From positions 1-64,000 of the forward strand of contig CAOLHI010002119.1 of NCBI GenBank assembly GCA_948474755.1: a stretch of 64,000 bases of DNA, written 5' to 3'. The notes beneath the pieces were generated by a model, which was not told where the DNA came from, made no database searches, and saw only the letters and a program-made list of their open reading frames with translations. Both the position numbers and the translations under genes were made by a program. This DNA comes from Ctenosaura bakeri (lineage: Eukaryota; Chordata; Lepidosauria; Squamata; Iguanidae). This document shows, piece by piece, positions 1 through 11,280 of the stretch. Every line of letters starts with the position of its first letter. The first letter of the stretch is position 1.

Positions 1-344
1 CACTTAACTCAGGTCCATGTTACTATAAATTACAACTAAGAAGCCAAGTAAGCTAGTTCATGTCCAGCATAATGAGTTTGAGCATGAGATAAATTTTATA
101 GTACAAGAAAAGCTGTAGGCTATTGTAAAACGAGTCATCTATAAACTGTAACTCCTCAGAATGTTGAACTAGAAAGAAAAAGACAAAATTAGTCATAAAA
201 GAGAGGAAAAAAGCATTTATGCCCAAAATTTGTCCCAGCTTGCCTTAAAATCCAAATTACCATTATCTCCCTATATCAACCTACCAGAACTCTAAGGTCT
301 GCAGAGGAAGGTTTTCTCTTGATTCCATTACCATCCCACACTTG
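1..344. other. AT-rich intronic DNA, nothing recognised
   Basis: Single-copy-looking AT-rich sequence without a persuasive open frame, repeat or splice-flanked exon. Confidence 0.6.
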
Positions 345-507
345 CCTGGTAAGGACACAGGAATGAGCCTTCAGTGGTTGCTCCCACCCTCTGGAACTCT
401 CTTCCATGGGAAGCTAGGCTGGTCTCCTCCCTGCTTTCCTTTTGCAGGCAGGCAAAGTTATTTCTTTTCCAACAGACTTTTAATGAGTGGGCAGCAGAGC
501 TTTTACC
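345..507 (+). repeat. L2-like LINE, C-terminal ORF relic
   Basis: One frame reads LWNSLPWEARLVSSLLSFCR then QAKLFLFQQTF, the typical end of an L2/Rex-type LINE reverse-transcriptase ORF. It stops being recognisable where CR1 sequence begins near 505. A LINE-type 3' tail resumes after the CR1, so this is probably the left part of an L2 element split by CR1. Confidence 0.65.
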
Positions 508-945
508 AAAATGGTGAGAGGCCTGGAAGCCATGCCCTATGGGGATAGACTTAGAGAGCTGGGTATGTTTAGTCTGAAGAAGAGAAGGTTAAGAGGGGAC
601 GTGATAGCCATGTTTAAATATTTGAAGAGATGCCATGTAGAAGAGTGGGAGGGCTTGTTTTCTGCTGCTCCAGAGACCAGGACAAGGAGCAATGGATTCA
701 AGCTGCAGGAAAGGAGATTCCACCTGAACCTCAGGAAGAACTTCTTGACAGTCGGGGCTGTCCGGCAGTGGAATCTTCTGCCTCGGAGTGTAGTGGAGTC
801 TCCTTCCTTGGAGGTTTTTAAGCAGAGGCTTGATGGCCATCTGTCGGGAGTGCTTTGAGGGTGTTCCTGCATGGCAGGAGGTTGGACTGGATGGCCCCGG
901 GGTCTCTTCCAACTCTACATTTCTGTGACTCTATGATTCTATTAA
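505..945 (+). mobile_element. CR1 LINE 3' fragment
   Basis: The frame is open from 508 to the stop at 858 and carries the C-terminal CR1 motifs MVRGLEAMPY, RLRELGMFSLKKRRLRGD, LFSAAPETRTRSNGFKLQ, RRFHLNLRKNF and NLLPRSVVESPSLEVFKQRL. A short 3' UTR follows (GGTTGGACTGGATGG, CTTCCAACTCTA) and the terminal CTATGATTCTATT octamers that are diagnostic of CR1. It is 5'-truncated, as most CR1 copies are. Confidence 0.92.
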
Positions 946-1121
946 GTTTCCTTTTTAAATATATTGTAAGTTTTTATAATTTTATATATTTTAACATTTT
1001 TAATTGTTTTGAACATTTTTGATTTTTTAAAACTTTTTGGGAGCTACCTCTTGTCCCACTTTGGGAGACAAGGCAGCACATAATTACAGCAAATAAATAA
1101 ATAAATAAATAAATAAATAAG
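946..1121 (+). repeat. LINE 3' tail ending in (AAAT)n
   Basis: AT-rich 3' UTR-like sequence with a degenerate GAGC..CCTTGTCCC..GGGAGACAAGGCAGCACATA motif, then AAATAAATAAATAAATAAAT. This is the usual end of L2-like lizard LINEs and of SINEs that borrowed their tail. It is probably the right part of the element at 345..507. Confidence 0.6.
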
Positions 1122-1197
1122 ATTACTATTAGCAGAAAAGTAAAGACATCAATTAAGTCTGGAAACATTTGCTAATGAATGAATAGTCATTCTTAAG

Positions 1198-1243
1198 GTG
1201 TGTGTGCGCGTGTGTGCGCGTGCGTGCGCGTGTGCACACACAC
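1198..1243. repeat. (TG/CG)n alternating purine-pyrimidine microsatellite
   Basis: A run of TGTGTGCGCG units ending in CACACACAC. It alternates purine and pyrimidine for about 46 bp and can adopt Z-DNA. Confidence 0.9.
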
Positions 1244-1615
1244 TGGGTTCTGAAAACTGGAAAATGTACACCATGCTCTGTATTTGCTTTCTTGAACGAA
1301 TGAACTTGTTCTTTGGCTGCTCAGTGTATCTTGTTTAACTGTTTGCTTTTACAAACAGTAGCATACAAATATTTAAAGAAAATAATTAAATGTATCCATT
1401 AAATGCTGCATTTGTTTAAAAAATGTTTAGAACACCATTCCACAAAAATTGCCATGATGGCTTTACGTGCACGTATAGTTTACACTTTATATATCTTGTT
1501 GGCACCCTGGCTAAAGTATCTATTTTATTCTAAGACTGGCAGCAAGAGTTTTGAATGAGGCCAGGAATGAAAGAGCTCTAGACAGAATGCCTGCGTGACT
1601 ATCATTTAATTACCC
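1244..1615. other. Intronic DNA, nothing recognised
   Basis: AT-rich sequence without a recognised repeat or exon. Confidence 0.55.
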
Positions 1616-1617
1616 AC

Positions 1618-1945
1618 ATGGGGGGCGCCCTCCCCATGTGTTTGTGGACTGTGGGCACATCTGCTTCCTTGGGCCCTCTGGAGAGGCCCTCCTCTCGGTC
1701 CGAGCCCCTGCACAGGTACGGTTGGTGGGGCTGCAGGACGGGGCCTTTTCCGTGGCTGCCCGCGGGCTCTGGAGGCCAGAACGGCTCCCTCCTTGTTGTG
1801 CTTCTGTTGGTAGGCGGAGACTTTTTTATTCCCCCAGGCTTTTAGAACAGAAGGTTTCCAAAAAGAGGACTTTTAAGAGGATGCTGCATTGTTCTCATTT
1901 ACCCTTTTTTCAAATTGTTTTTTCATCCTGTTTAGCTGTGGGTTT
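1618..1945 (+). repeat. L2-like LINE, C-terminal ORF relic
   Basis: GC-richer block in which one frame reads CFLGPSGEALLSVRAPAQVR, LVGLQDGAFSVAARGLW and later RRRLFYSPRLL. These resemble the DRAFSVAAPRLWNSLP...FLFRQAF end of L2-type LINEs. It has degraded and the family frame is broken. A reversed 5S-derived SINE abuts its right end. Confidence 0.6.
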
Positions 1946-1947
1946 TT

Positions 1948-2168
1948 GACCTGTCACCGTTTGGCTCATGGTGAGGCCATGAACTTTTTCACAGGGTTTT
2001 CTTACACAAGGACTCCCCGGGGTGGTTTTGCCAGTTCCTTCCTCTGAAATAGAGCCTCCGGCACATGGTATTCACTGGTGGTTTCCCATCCAAATAGGAG
2101 CCAGGGCTGACCCTGCTCAGCCTCCAAGATCAGGTACAGATTCTGGTGCCTTTAGGATATTTAGGACA
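1948..2168 (-). mobile_element. 5S rRNA-derived SINE, antisense
   Basis: The reverse complement contains a degraded 5S rRNA internal promoter region (GATCTTGGAGGCTGAGCAGG, then GGGAAACCACCAGTGAATACC), a unique middle (GGAAGGAACTGGCAAAACCACC) and a Bov-B-like end (CCATGA.GGTGACAGG). It is a transposed pseudo-5S derivative, not a functional 5S gene. Confidence 0.8.
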
Positions 2169-2253
2169 TTCATCAATTCTTAGTTATGTTGTTGATGCTG
2201 TGTAAATCCTTTATGGTGGCCTCTTGGTTCTTCTTCTCTGTCTCTTCTGTGGG

Positions 2254-2573
2254 AGCCATGTCGCGGAGGGAGTGTGCTTGTTTTCTGCTGCTCCAGAGAC
2301 CAGGACAAGGAGCAATGGATTCAAGCTGCAGGAGAGGAGATTCCACCTGAACCTCAGGAAGGACTTCCTGACAGTCAGGGCTATCCAGCAGTGGAATCTG
2401 CTGCTGCCTCCATGGAGTGTGGTGGAGTCTCCTTCTCTGGAGGTTTTTAAGCAGAGGCTGGATGGCCATCTGTCAAAGGGAGTGCTTTGAGGGTGTTCCT
2501 GCATGGCAGAAGAGGGTTGGACTGGATGGCCCCTGGGGTCTCTTCCAACTCTACCTTTCTATGATTCTATGTG
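2254..2573 (+). mobile_element. CR1 LINE 3' fragment
   Basis: Encodes LFSAAPETRTRSNGFKLQER then RFHLNLRKDFLTVRAIQQWN and VVESPSLEVFKQRLDGHL up to the stop near 2490, then the CR1 3' UTR and CTATGATTCTATG end. It is close in sequence to the copy at 505..945. There is a small insertion in the LLLPPW region and a short 5' truncation. Confidence 0.92.
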
Positions 2574-3555
2574 CCACCAACTGATGAAATTAAAAAGGGC
2601 TGCCCTCAGAAGACTTCACCCAGGCAGTAACAAAAAAGACATCTCCAAACTAACCAATTTAGTGGTACCCCTCAAGACAAATCAGCTAGTTAAGACACCA
2701 TCTTGGCCACTTCTCATGGGTACTGTTTCATTTCATATACCTCTATCTAGCCACATGCATGGCTTCTGCAATACTCCATCAACTGACTTTTTTGCAGTGG
2801 AACCTCAAGACTGTCTTTCATTCCCCAGCATCAAGTTATTGACCCTTTAGCATCTTTAGCATCTCTTCTTTAGCCACTGGCCTCTTTGTATTCTTTGTTT
2901 TAGAATTTGTAACTGCCCTTGAGTTCAGAGACAGCAACACATTCTTCCAGCATTATTTAATTATGAGACTCAGCCTGCAGAGACACTTTGCTGCAAGAGT
3001 AAAAACTGCCCAGGGTTCCTCTGGCTCTTGTGATTCTTCTTAGCCCCCTTCCACTCCTAATCTGTTTTCTAATTTCCTGCTTCATCTCCTAATCTGCTTC
3101 CAGAGTCTCCTTTCTGTTTTAACCATGCCATTGCCTTTTTTTTTCTCAGATCCGTTGTGTGGCATTCCCTGATAGGGCTTTTCTCTCTGAACACCTACTG
3201 AAACAGTTTCCACACATTCCTCAACACCTCACCCTAGAGAACCATGCCTTGAGATTGTGCTATTTTCTCTGAGTTGCTAACTCAAAAGTCAGTTCATAGA
3301 ACAGGCAAACAAGAGGTTTTGGGCTGAGAGTGCTCTAGAATCTCAAGACAAGAGAAAACACCTACATAGCCATACTTTAAGCCAATGTCTCTGCTGCATT
3401 TTCCCAGTTCAATTGCCTTTCTCTTTCCTTGCTATTTTTTTCGGAGAACATGGGTACAAAGAGGCGGCTCCATGTTTAAGCTTCATGTTCCAAATTCTAT
3501 TCTTGTTTTAGTACTTTTGCAAGACATCTTGAGTGGCATGCTTGTAGAAAGGTGG
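2574..3555. other. Intronic DNA, nothing recognised
   Basis: Pyrimidine-rich on the plus strand in places, with many CTTCC and CTCC tracts around 3020-3230. The open frame at 2503..2850 starts inside the CR1 3' UTR and runs into unique sequence without family motifs. Confidence 0.55.
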
Positions 3556-3587
3556 GGAAATAAATAAATAAATAATTTTTGTGATCG

Positions 3588-3826
3588 ACTTGTTCTTTTT
3601 TTTTTATTTGTATCCCACCTCTCCATATGGATCGAGGCGGCGAACAAGTTACAAATAGCATGTATTTCGAAACATTTCTATACATGCCCCCAACAAGCTG
3701 GGTACTCATTTTACCGACCTGCGAAAGGATGGAAGGCTGAGTCAACCTCGGAGCCCAGCAGGATCGAACTCACAACCTTGTGGCTTGCAGTACTGGCATT
3801 TAACCACTGCGCCACCAGGGCTCCTC
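3588..3826 (-). mobile_element. tRNA-derived SINE with L2-like tail, antisense
   Basis: The reverse complement starts GAGCCCTGGTGGCGCAGTGG (A box TGGCGCAGTGG, plus positions about 3796..3815). A B box GGTTGTGAGTTCGATCC follows at 3761..3777, then GACTCAGCCTTCCATCCTTT, GTAAAATGAGTACCCAGCTT, and a tail CCGCCTCGATCC..GGGATACAAATAAAA. That tail resembles the LINE 3' ends at 946..1121 and 55040..55101, so the mobilising partner is probably the same L2-like LINE. Confidence 0.82.
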
Positions 3827-3845
3827 TAGTTCTAGTTCTAGTTCT
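3824..3845. repeat. Short (CTAGTT)n tandem repeat
   Basis: Three to four copies of a CTAGTT-like hexamer next to the head of the antisense SINE. Confidence 0.75.
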
Positions 3846-5280
3846 GGCGTCCCTAACAATATCTTAGGCATAAATCTGGCCTCATGATCATGGCTTTTCT
3901 AATCTGCAGACTGGAGGCTAATGGCCTGTATTTTCTTCCATGTATGAGAAAATAAGGTTCTTTTTCACCCCAACCTTCTCCTGAATGGAACATGCTAAAT
4001 ATATTCTCTTTTGCTCTACATTCTCATTCTTCTTCTGACAGTTCTCTGGAACTATGTATTGTCCCTCTAGCAAAGCTCTCATCCTGTTTACACTTAAAGT
4101 TTCAGGGGTACAGAACTCCAGACTCTCTTGTAATTTTGCTAGCATTCTTCCTGCTCTTTATTTGAAATGTGAAATCCCTCACCTCTATCTTTCTCTCTCT
4201 CATGTCCTCTTAATGTTATTAGAAATAGTCTATTAAAACAAGAGAGAAGGAATAGGCATACTAATTAAGCCTTCTTCTCTTCTGTAAAATGCTTTTGATA
4301 AAACAAAACTTAATCTTAGGAGTTGTTTTTGAGCTAATTTTCCCGAACTTGAAGAAGCAATTTACTCCTTGTTTTCCAGCTTCCTTGAGGATACGTACAA
4401 TGTTTATTTTGACCTAGACACACAGTGTGTTGACCGGTACGTGCCATAACAATCCAATGTAAAACTAGTAAGATGGTCCCAACTAGGACTGATAGGTCAG
4501 AACTATCTAAGGCTACACCTGAAACACAGGGACAAATTGTTGTAAGTCACAGAGGGATGTGGTCTTGTGGTGTTAACAAGGACAATGGTAACTAGGCTAG
4601 CCCCTTGTGAAGTCATTAAAGGTGACACTTTCAGCATCAACCACAGTTGTACAGATTATACCACTCCAATAAAATATACCAAGTCTAACAAATGAGGGAA
4701 AGTACATGTACACATTTTCAAGGTAATGTTCTCTTCCTGAGATTCTTCACCCTTGCCCTGAGAACCAGAGAAGAGTAAAGTCTGTGAGCTGACCATCTTC
4801 GATCCTTGATACATGCCATCTATAAAATGCCACAATTTATTTGGCTTTTAAACCCACAAATGTGCATGAGAACTTTTCTCTCTTTTACCACATATAACTC
4901 AACTTTAACCACTTACACTTCTTTGCCACAATCCTCCCACCTCACTGACCAATCTGAAACATGACGCACTTTATGCACAGTCCCAGCTCCACTGCAGGGT
5001 GATTTATGGTAGTAAAGCCAGTTGAATAATAAGCACTATGCATCAGGAGATCTTGAGCTGCCCCCTTTATGAGAGGAGGTTTCCTAACAAGGATAGCACA
5101 ACAGAGCTGGAACTCTACAGCAAAAGAAAAGCAATCCAAATTAAGCAAAGTCAGCTCCCACCACATCTCTGAGTATTATTTATAGGTTACCTAAATATAG
5201 AAGAACAAAGAAACTAGCTAGCCATATGGATTTCATACAGGTTAACTCCCAGATTTAGAAGAGCAATTGGAAAAGCAGAT
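3846..5280. other. Intronic DNA, nothing recognised
   Basis: No recognisable transposon, exon or RNA gene. Small open frames here lack family motifs and splice context. Confidence 0.5.
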
Positions 5281-5385
5281 CCCTCCAAAAGTTTTTGGAT
5301 TGCAACTCCAAGCAGCCCTAGAAAGCCAATGGTGAGGAATGCTGTGTGTTGCAATCCAAAAACATCTGGATAAGCAACATTTCAC
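5281..5385. repeat. Short palindromic repeat of the TTTTGGATTGCAACTCC type
   Basis: CTCCAAAAGTTTTTGGATTG at the left is mirrored by a reverse-complement CAATCCAAAAACATCTGG at the right, around a short centre. This is the foldback structure of a small non-autonomous DNA element common in squamates. The family was not assigned. Confidence 0.55.
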
Positions 5386-5504
5386 CTGACCCTGCTTTAG
5401 AATACAAATTCAAGAGACAAAAGAAATAATACTTTCTGACATGTATTTATACAAGATATTAATTGTTTTTTCCCCCTAGTACCTCTTAATGCATGTTGCT
5501 GTTG

Positions 5505-5575
5505 TAGTGTTTATTTATATCTCACCTTTTAGCCAGTTTGGGACTCAAAGTGGCTTACAACAGTTAAAACATAGA
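5505..5575 (-). repeat. LINE-type 3' tail fragment, antisense
   Basis: GTTTATTTATATCTCACCTT followed by AGTGGCTTACAACAGTTAAA is the reverse complement of the TGTAAGCCACTTTGAG...GATATAAATAAA tails of L2-like LINEs and related SINEs. Confidence 0.5.
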
Positions 5576-7895
5576 TAAAAATTTACATAATACAAAAGTT
5601 AAAAGCACTTGAACCATCAATTAAACTATCAGACTATCCTTCAATTATCAGACTATCATTGTTCTTCTCAGCTCCTTCAACAATGGTTTCTTGCTGGTTA
5701 CTTTCATGGATTTGAGTTTTTATTTTACAAAAACCTCCAAATAAAATTTTGAAAGCCCCATTTTGTTTTGTTTGAGGCAGTTGACCAAACAAAAAACAAT
5801 TCTTTATGTATCTCTTCTACAATTTTCTAATCTAAAGTTTTCAAACATGCAAAACATCAAACTTTGCTAGTTTAATCAAGGAAACAACTTGTGAAGTTCT
5901 GTCAAATGATTACACAGTAATTCTTTTCTGCTTTAAAGTTTCTATCTAACATACACTCTGCAATAAAGATACTCTCAGATGTTGTTGCCGGGGAAATAAA
6001 ATAAATACACCTTCCTCCTGTGAACCCATTTAGAGAATTAATTATTTGTAGGAAAGTTACTAAAACAAGTATGTCTGTGAGCCCTTTTGACCCAAGTGTC
6101 AAAATCTGAAGATAATCAGAGCATGAGGAAGGCATCTTTTGGTGTGTGCTCTTATTAAACTGTGTACAAACAGTTTTGCTATACAGCTTTTTTTTAGGGC
6201 TATGGCATTCAGAGCTGAACATTCAACCCAATAACATCCAAATTAGTTGCTTCAGTCCTTCTCACAGTTTCCCCTCACCGTACATTTTCCTTCCCCTCCC
6301 TAAGAGCCTTTTATATCGATGTCAGCAAACAGAGCAGCCATGTGAATAAAAGGGAGAAAGCTTCCCACATATCTCAGCTTGTTTCTAGCCATTTAATTAG
6401 GCAAAGAGTACAAAAATGTAGTCTTGAAGTAAAAAATAATTTTGGTCAAGTGCCTTTATTCAAAAGCTGTGAACAGCAGGAAATGAGAACCAGTAAACTT
6501 TGCAACCAAAGATGCCTCCAAGATGACTTAATTGTCATGTGCATTCAGACAGTGCAAAATGGTAAACGTACTGCAACATGATTAATGCTCATTGTGGAAC
6601 AAAGTGACTAGCTGAGGATTACTTTGTCCATGCGGTAAAAGGTAGTGTCCCCTACAAAAAGGTCATGCCTAACTCTAGCCTTTTGTGCTCAAACTAGGAG
6701 AACAACAACAAAGTGGACAATCTACTATTCACTGTTGATAATCACAGCCAAAGCAATATGGACAATGCTTCTCTGCAGCCAGATCCCATTCTAGATCAAC
6801 TGATATAACAACTACATGGTTAGTGTAATGGGCTCTAGGATCAATCTATGTGGTTGCCAAAGACACTCATACAGCAATACACATAGCCAGAAGTATGCTA
6901 GACATTCTGCTATAGGTAGTGGAGCAACTAGAGGAAAATAGCTCTAAGAATGGTTAGAGAGCATCAAAAGGGTTGCTTATGTATTTTGTGCAACTTCAGG
7001 CCACAGGAAGAACCTGTGACATACTGCACTGGTGTTTTATATCCTGGATTATATTATTATTAGCTTTAGCTCTCATCTTGATTTTTCATACTTCACATAT
7101 ACCTCAGTTGGTGTGTGCATACAATGCATGCCCTAAAAATGCCATCTCCACCTTGCCAAAGAAGCCATTCTTTTCCATGTCTTAAAAATACAAACCATTT
7201 TCATTAACTAGAGTAAATTCCATTTACTGATAGCAAAAAAACTAGACAGAGGGACACCACTGAAGCTTCTGACTATCCCTAAGTCTCCTACAAAGCAGAT
7301 TTCAGCCACTGAATACTGATGGTACAGAGAAGGTAAGAATAATGTGACAGAAGCAATATCAAGCTGGTATTTTGCTGCTTGATGTGACTCTTAAATGTTC
7401 CCAATTCTCTAGGTACAACATGCTAAAAACTCTTTTTGCACCACTCAGACTGCTGATTCAAGTCTTGTCTTCATCTATTTCTACATCCTATAAAAACAAA
7501 AAGAAAAGAAACTACTAAATAAGCGGAAAATTGAGACTACACAGCTCTAACATCTTCCCTTCCTCTGCTTCTAGCATTAACTGGGCCATATCTGCTTGTG
7601 CAGAGCAGGAGAAATCCTAAAAACAGGGCTATGAAGAAAAAAGGAAGAACAACCAAAAGGAAGAGGAAAAAGGGGGAACAACAAGCAGAAATTAAAAACT
7701 GGAGAAAGAAATGGGAGAAAAATAAAGAAGTAAATAAGAGAAAGCAACAGAAAGTGAAAGAAACAATGAGAACCTCAGCTGGGAAAATGCAAAAAAATTA
7801 AAAAATGGGAAAAGAATGCAAATTTAGGATTTTTAACATCATTACCCCACAATGTACATAGCAGCCAGAACCTCACTGACAAAGGAATAGATAGA
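5576..7895. other. Intronic DNA, nothing recognised; A-rich tract near 7.6-7.8 kb
   Basis: No exon or clear repeat found. 7598..7801 is a purine-rich, A-dominated tract whose open frame is Lys/Arg/Glu-rich and reflects composition only. Confidence 0.5.
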
Positions 7896-8014
7896 GGTCC
7901 AGAAGATTGAATGGCATTCTGACAGGGATGCTACAGCTCTGAATTTCCTATTATCAAGGAAAGCACTGACTCAGATGGTCTACACGGCCAACCCCAATTC
8001 TATGATTCTCTGCC
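7895..8014 (+). repeat. CR1-type LINE 3' end, degraded
   Basis: CATTCTGACAGGGATGCTAC, CTGAATTTCCT, GATGGTCTACACGGCCAACC and CAATTCTATGATTCT follow the order of a CR1 3' UTR, including the terminal TATGATTCT motif. Confidence 0.5.
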
Positions 8015-8384
8015 TCCTGCTGCCTCTTACTTATATACATAGTACTTCCTGCAGATTGTGTCAATCAGCTGGTTCAACAGTTTGGTATTGGAGCAGAAGA
8101 TTAAGGGTTTTGTTGCTGCTTCTCTAATGTGCCCACCTGAATAAACTAACTCATTTTACCTAATAGTAGGGCCAGCTCTAAAACAACTTCCTAGCAGGAG
8201 AAACCTCAATAGGAAAAAAAGAGTCTAGTCCACTAACCTGAAAATTTTACTATTTTATACCAAATGTTATATCTCTTCTTTTGTCTTCCTTTTCTCCAGT
8301 GTGCTCAGGGCCATTCAGAATATGACTTTATGAGTTTAATTTGCTAGAGATGCAGTTCCTTCCTCTCAGATCATCTGAACACAA

Positions 8385-8968
8385 TACACAGACTCTGTGA
8401 CTCTGTTTTGAATGCAAGTTAGCAAGTACCAAGGCAGCAGACTGTTGGTGTGAGAAGTGGACAAGTAGTCAGTCTAGTCTGGGTCAGTCATGGATTATCT
8501 AAGCAAGATGAAGGGGGAAGCAAAAGAGTAGTCCAGAAGGCATATCAGCAGGTCAGACATCCAGGTTCAAGGGCCAGCAAACAGTAAACGGATAATCTGA
8601 ATGTAGCCAGTCCAAGAACAAGACAAAATAGCAATGTGAGAGAGTACTGCCAGTCAGACAGATAAGAGAGTTGTGAGCACTAAGGCTGAAACAGAACTGC
8701 TGGGATATTTATCATCAGCTCCTTCAAGGCCACAGCTGCCTCTTTATTGCCTAACTGGGTCAGCATTTGTTATTTAGACAGTGCTGAGTGTAGTATTCCT
8801 CTGTCTCTCAATGAAGGATGGGGTGTGTCATCTTCAGTGTCTGCAGACTCTGTCAAGTCTTTCTGGGGAGCAGGATCTTCTTCTGCCCCAGTCCCCATCT
8901 CCTTATAGCTGCAGCTTTTTAGCACTCTGCCTCCTCCTCATTTGAGTCCCCCAGGGGGTGAGTTATGA
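8385..8968 (-). repeat. Possible old LTR-like segment
   Basis: The reverse complement begins TGTCATAACTCACCCCCTGG and has AATAAAGAGGCAGC near its middle. A C/T-rich segment with repeated CTGAC, TTGGACTGGC and GACTACT phrases follows, like the U5 part of lizard Gypsy-type LTRs. I found no matching terminal CA with a target duplication and no internal coding region, so the assignment is tentative. Confidence 0.33.
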
Positions 8969-10295
8969 CACTAACACTATCACCCTCTCCAACTACCACT
9001 TTTTACACTGCATGCTTTTTAAAACCCATGTTGTCTGATGAAGAAACTTTTGATTTTGAGAGCCTGCATAGAAAATTTTGCACCTTTTGGGTTGGCCCAT
9101 TAAAGTTGTTACCATAACATGGATTTTGTAATTTGCTCTTGCTCTGTTTTTATTGTCACAGTATAGCAATTTTAGTGCTTTCAAGAGCTTTGGTATACAT
9201 GAACAAGTATGGATGCATACACAGATATAACATTATACCAAGTTCTTCTGTTGCATACATATTACATAGAGCAGGTAATAACAACATCATTCATAAAATA
9301 CAAAACTGCAGTAAGCACAGCCCACAGGTAACAACCCAAAGGTTACAAGTCTGTGTGTTTTATAAAGGTTTCAGTCAAGTGACAAACAAAACCAAATTTC
9401 TGTATGAAGTATTGTGTCCATGGTGGGGGAGAGGTTAAACTCCAGCCTGCAGTCCTGTATCTGGTGCTTGACATATAACTCACCATAAGGGTTTATTGTG
9501 CTGGTTGTTGTTCAATGGGATGGAGCTATATTTTCCCCTAAAGGATTTTTGCTTTACTTTCACGGACTTTTAAAAGTACAATGGAGGAAAACTCCAGTTT
9601 TACAGAAAAGAATTTTGCTCTAATAATTCTAACAAAAAAATACAAAGGACAGAAGATTACAAAGATTGTTTTTTAACAACTCTGACCAAAGACATATGCT
9701 GATGTACCATTTATTGAATTTATCTCCATTGTATCCAGTTATGTTCAGAAAAATTATTTCCTGCCAAATCTGTACTCCTGAGGTAAAAGAGTATATTACT
9801 TGGAATCAGTCAGAGGTCTGTCAGGACTTCACCCACTGATGTCACTGACAAAATGTTCACTGACTTCACTGGTGGAAGAATTATGTAGGATGCATTTAGC
9901 AATCCCACCCTTGGCTTTTAGGTCATGAAATGGATAAATAATTTTAAATCATAGCTAACATGGGGAAAAGATGTTCTGTCCCATCACTCATCTAGTATAC
10001 TGGCTATAGAAGATAATAAGAAGAATACAGGCAAGGTGGGAAAAAATGGCAAAGAGTATAGAAAATATTCAATCTTTACACATTTCCTTTCTCTTCATAT
10101 AAACCTGCATGTACTTAGCTCAGAAAAAACTGAGATAGAGAATGGGAGGATGTTTGATAGATTTTGGGCTGTCATCCAGAAGAGGGCAAAAACAACTGCT
10201 GCCCCAGAAGGCAAGAGTACATTTAAGTGGTTTATGGTATAGCGAGGCGCATTTTAGCTGAACACTGAAGAACCACCTTAGCTTGAACAGCAGTT
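8969..10295. other. Intronic DNA, nothing recognised
   Basis: Contains the open frame 9133..9438, which has no family motif, and otherwise AT-rich single-copy-looking sequence. Confidence 0.5.
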
Positions 10296-10299
10296 TTGA

Positions 10300-10400
10300 C
10301 AATGTAACTTACTTGCCTTGGAGTGTGATGGGCTCCCCATTACTAGAGACCTTCAAGCAGAACTAGGACAATGACTTGTTGGGGACGCTCTAGCTAGGCT
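10300..10400 (+). repeat. CR1-type LINE ORF end, degraded
   Basis: TTGGAGTGTGATGGGCTCCC, CTAGAGACCTTCAAGCAGAA and TTGGGGACGCTCTAGCTAGG correspond to the CR1 C-terminus (V-M-G-S-P-L-L-E-T-F-K-Q) and the start of the 3' UTR. Confidence 0.5.
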
Positions 10401-10651
10401 GTCCACGTGTCGTATTTTACAGAGGACAGTACTTGATTTGAAGGTATGAAGCCCATGCAGGGTAAGTCTGGTTTAAAGATCAAACACCATGAAAAGGGAG
10501 TGCAGAAAGGGCCTTGAAGCCGGCAATGAACAGTGAGATGCTGAAAAGCAGACTGAGAAATCAGCAAATCTGCGGGACACAGATCCACAGATCTGATCCA
10601 CAAAATAATTCCAACCCACCCCAGTTTCAAAACATTGATTAGTAAGAATTT

Positions 10652-10848
10652 TGATGTTATTGTGTGCCTTCAAGTCATTTCCAAATTTATGGCAACCCTA
10701 AGGTGAACCTATCACACAGTTTTCAGGGCTGAAAGTGTGTGAACCTTCCAAGGTCAGCCAGTAAGTTTCCATGGCTAAGTAGGGAATCGCATCTTGGTCG
10801 CCAGGGTCACAGTCCAATGCTTAGACCATTAGACTATGCTGGTTCTCA
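10652..10848 (-). mobile_element. tRNA-derived SINE with Bov-B-like tail, antisense
   Basis: The reverse complement runs from a tRNA-like head (GAGAACCAGCATAGTCTAAT and a degraded B box) through the CCATGGAAACTTACTGGCTG body. It ends in AGGGTTGCCATAAATTTGGA..TGACTTGAAGGCACACAATA. This is the Sauria-type SINE pattern. The middle is shortened. Confidence 0.8.
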
Positions 10849-11164
10849 TAGTAAGAATTAATGGATGACAATACATAAAACACTGATTCCATAGTACTAC
10901 AAGTGGTAATTAAATGGGAGTTCCTCTGAAAAATAAACTCTACTTTTCCTTTTTTTTTTAAATTTCTTTTGTTGTAGAAGAACGAGTGGTCCAATTGGGC
11001 TTGTTTATTTGTTCAGCCATCCTGACTTTAGATCTGCAGGTTTGCACTAAAAGCTTTATCTGGATGAAGCTGAAAAACAGCATCCATGATTTTACTGCCC
11101 ATGATTCTGGGAGTTGTATTCCAGTTTCATAACTTTTTCATATAAACATCAAAAATGATGTAAC

Positions 11165-11280
11165 AAAGACATGGCACAGTACTCTGACTGTTGGAGTCGG
11201 AGTCCAGAAAGCCAGGGTTTAAATTCTCACACAGCCATGGGAACTCATTGGGTGATCTTTGGTAACTCACTCTCTCTGAG
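11165..11280 (+). mobile_element. tRNA-derived SINE, left half, split by a DNA transposon
   Basis: Carries GTTGGAGTCGGAGTCCAGAA, a B-box-like CAGGGTTTAAATTCTC, then CCATGGGAACTCATTGGGTG and AACTCACTCTCTCTGAG. The match to the SINE stops exactly where the terminal inverted repeat GGCCCTATTGCAT starts. The right half continues at 12133. Confidence 0.75.

Noticed and set aside
1618..1949. GC-rich overlapping frames as a possible gene or CpG-island exon
   Set aside because: Residue patterns match a decayed L2-like ORF end, and the two frames overlap.
7598..7801. Lys/Arg-rich 67-aa frame resembling a nuclear basic protein
   Set aside because: Produced by an A-rich purine tract; no start context, no homology that I recognise.
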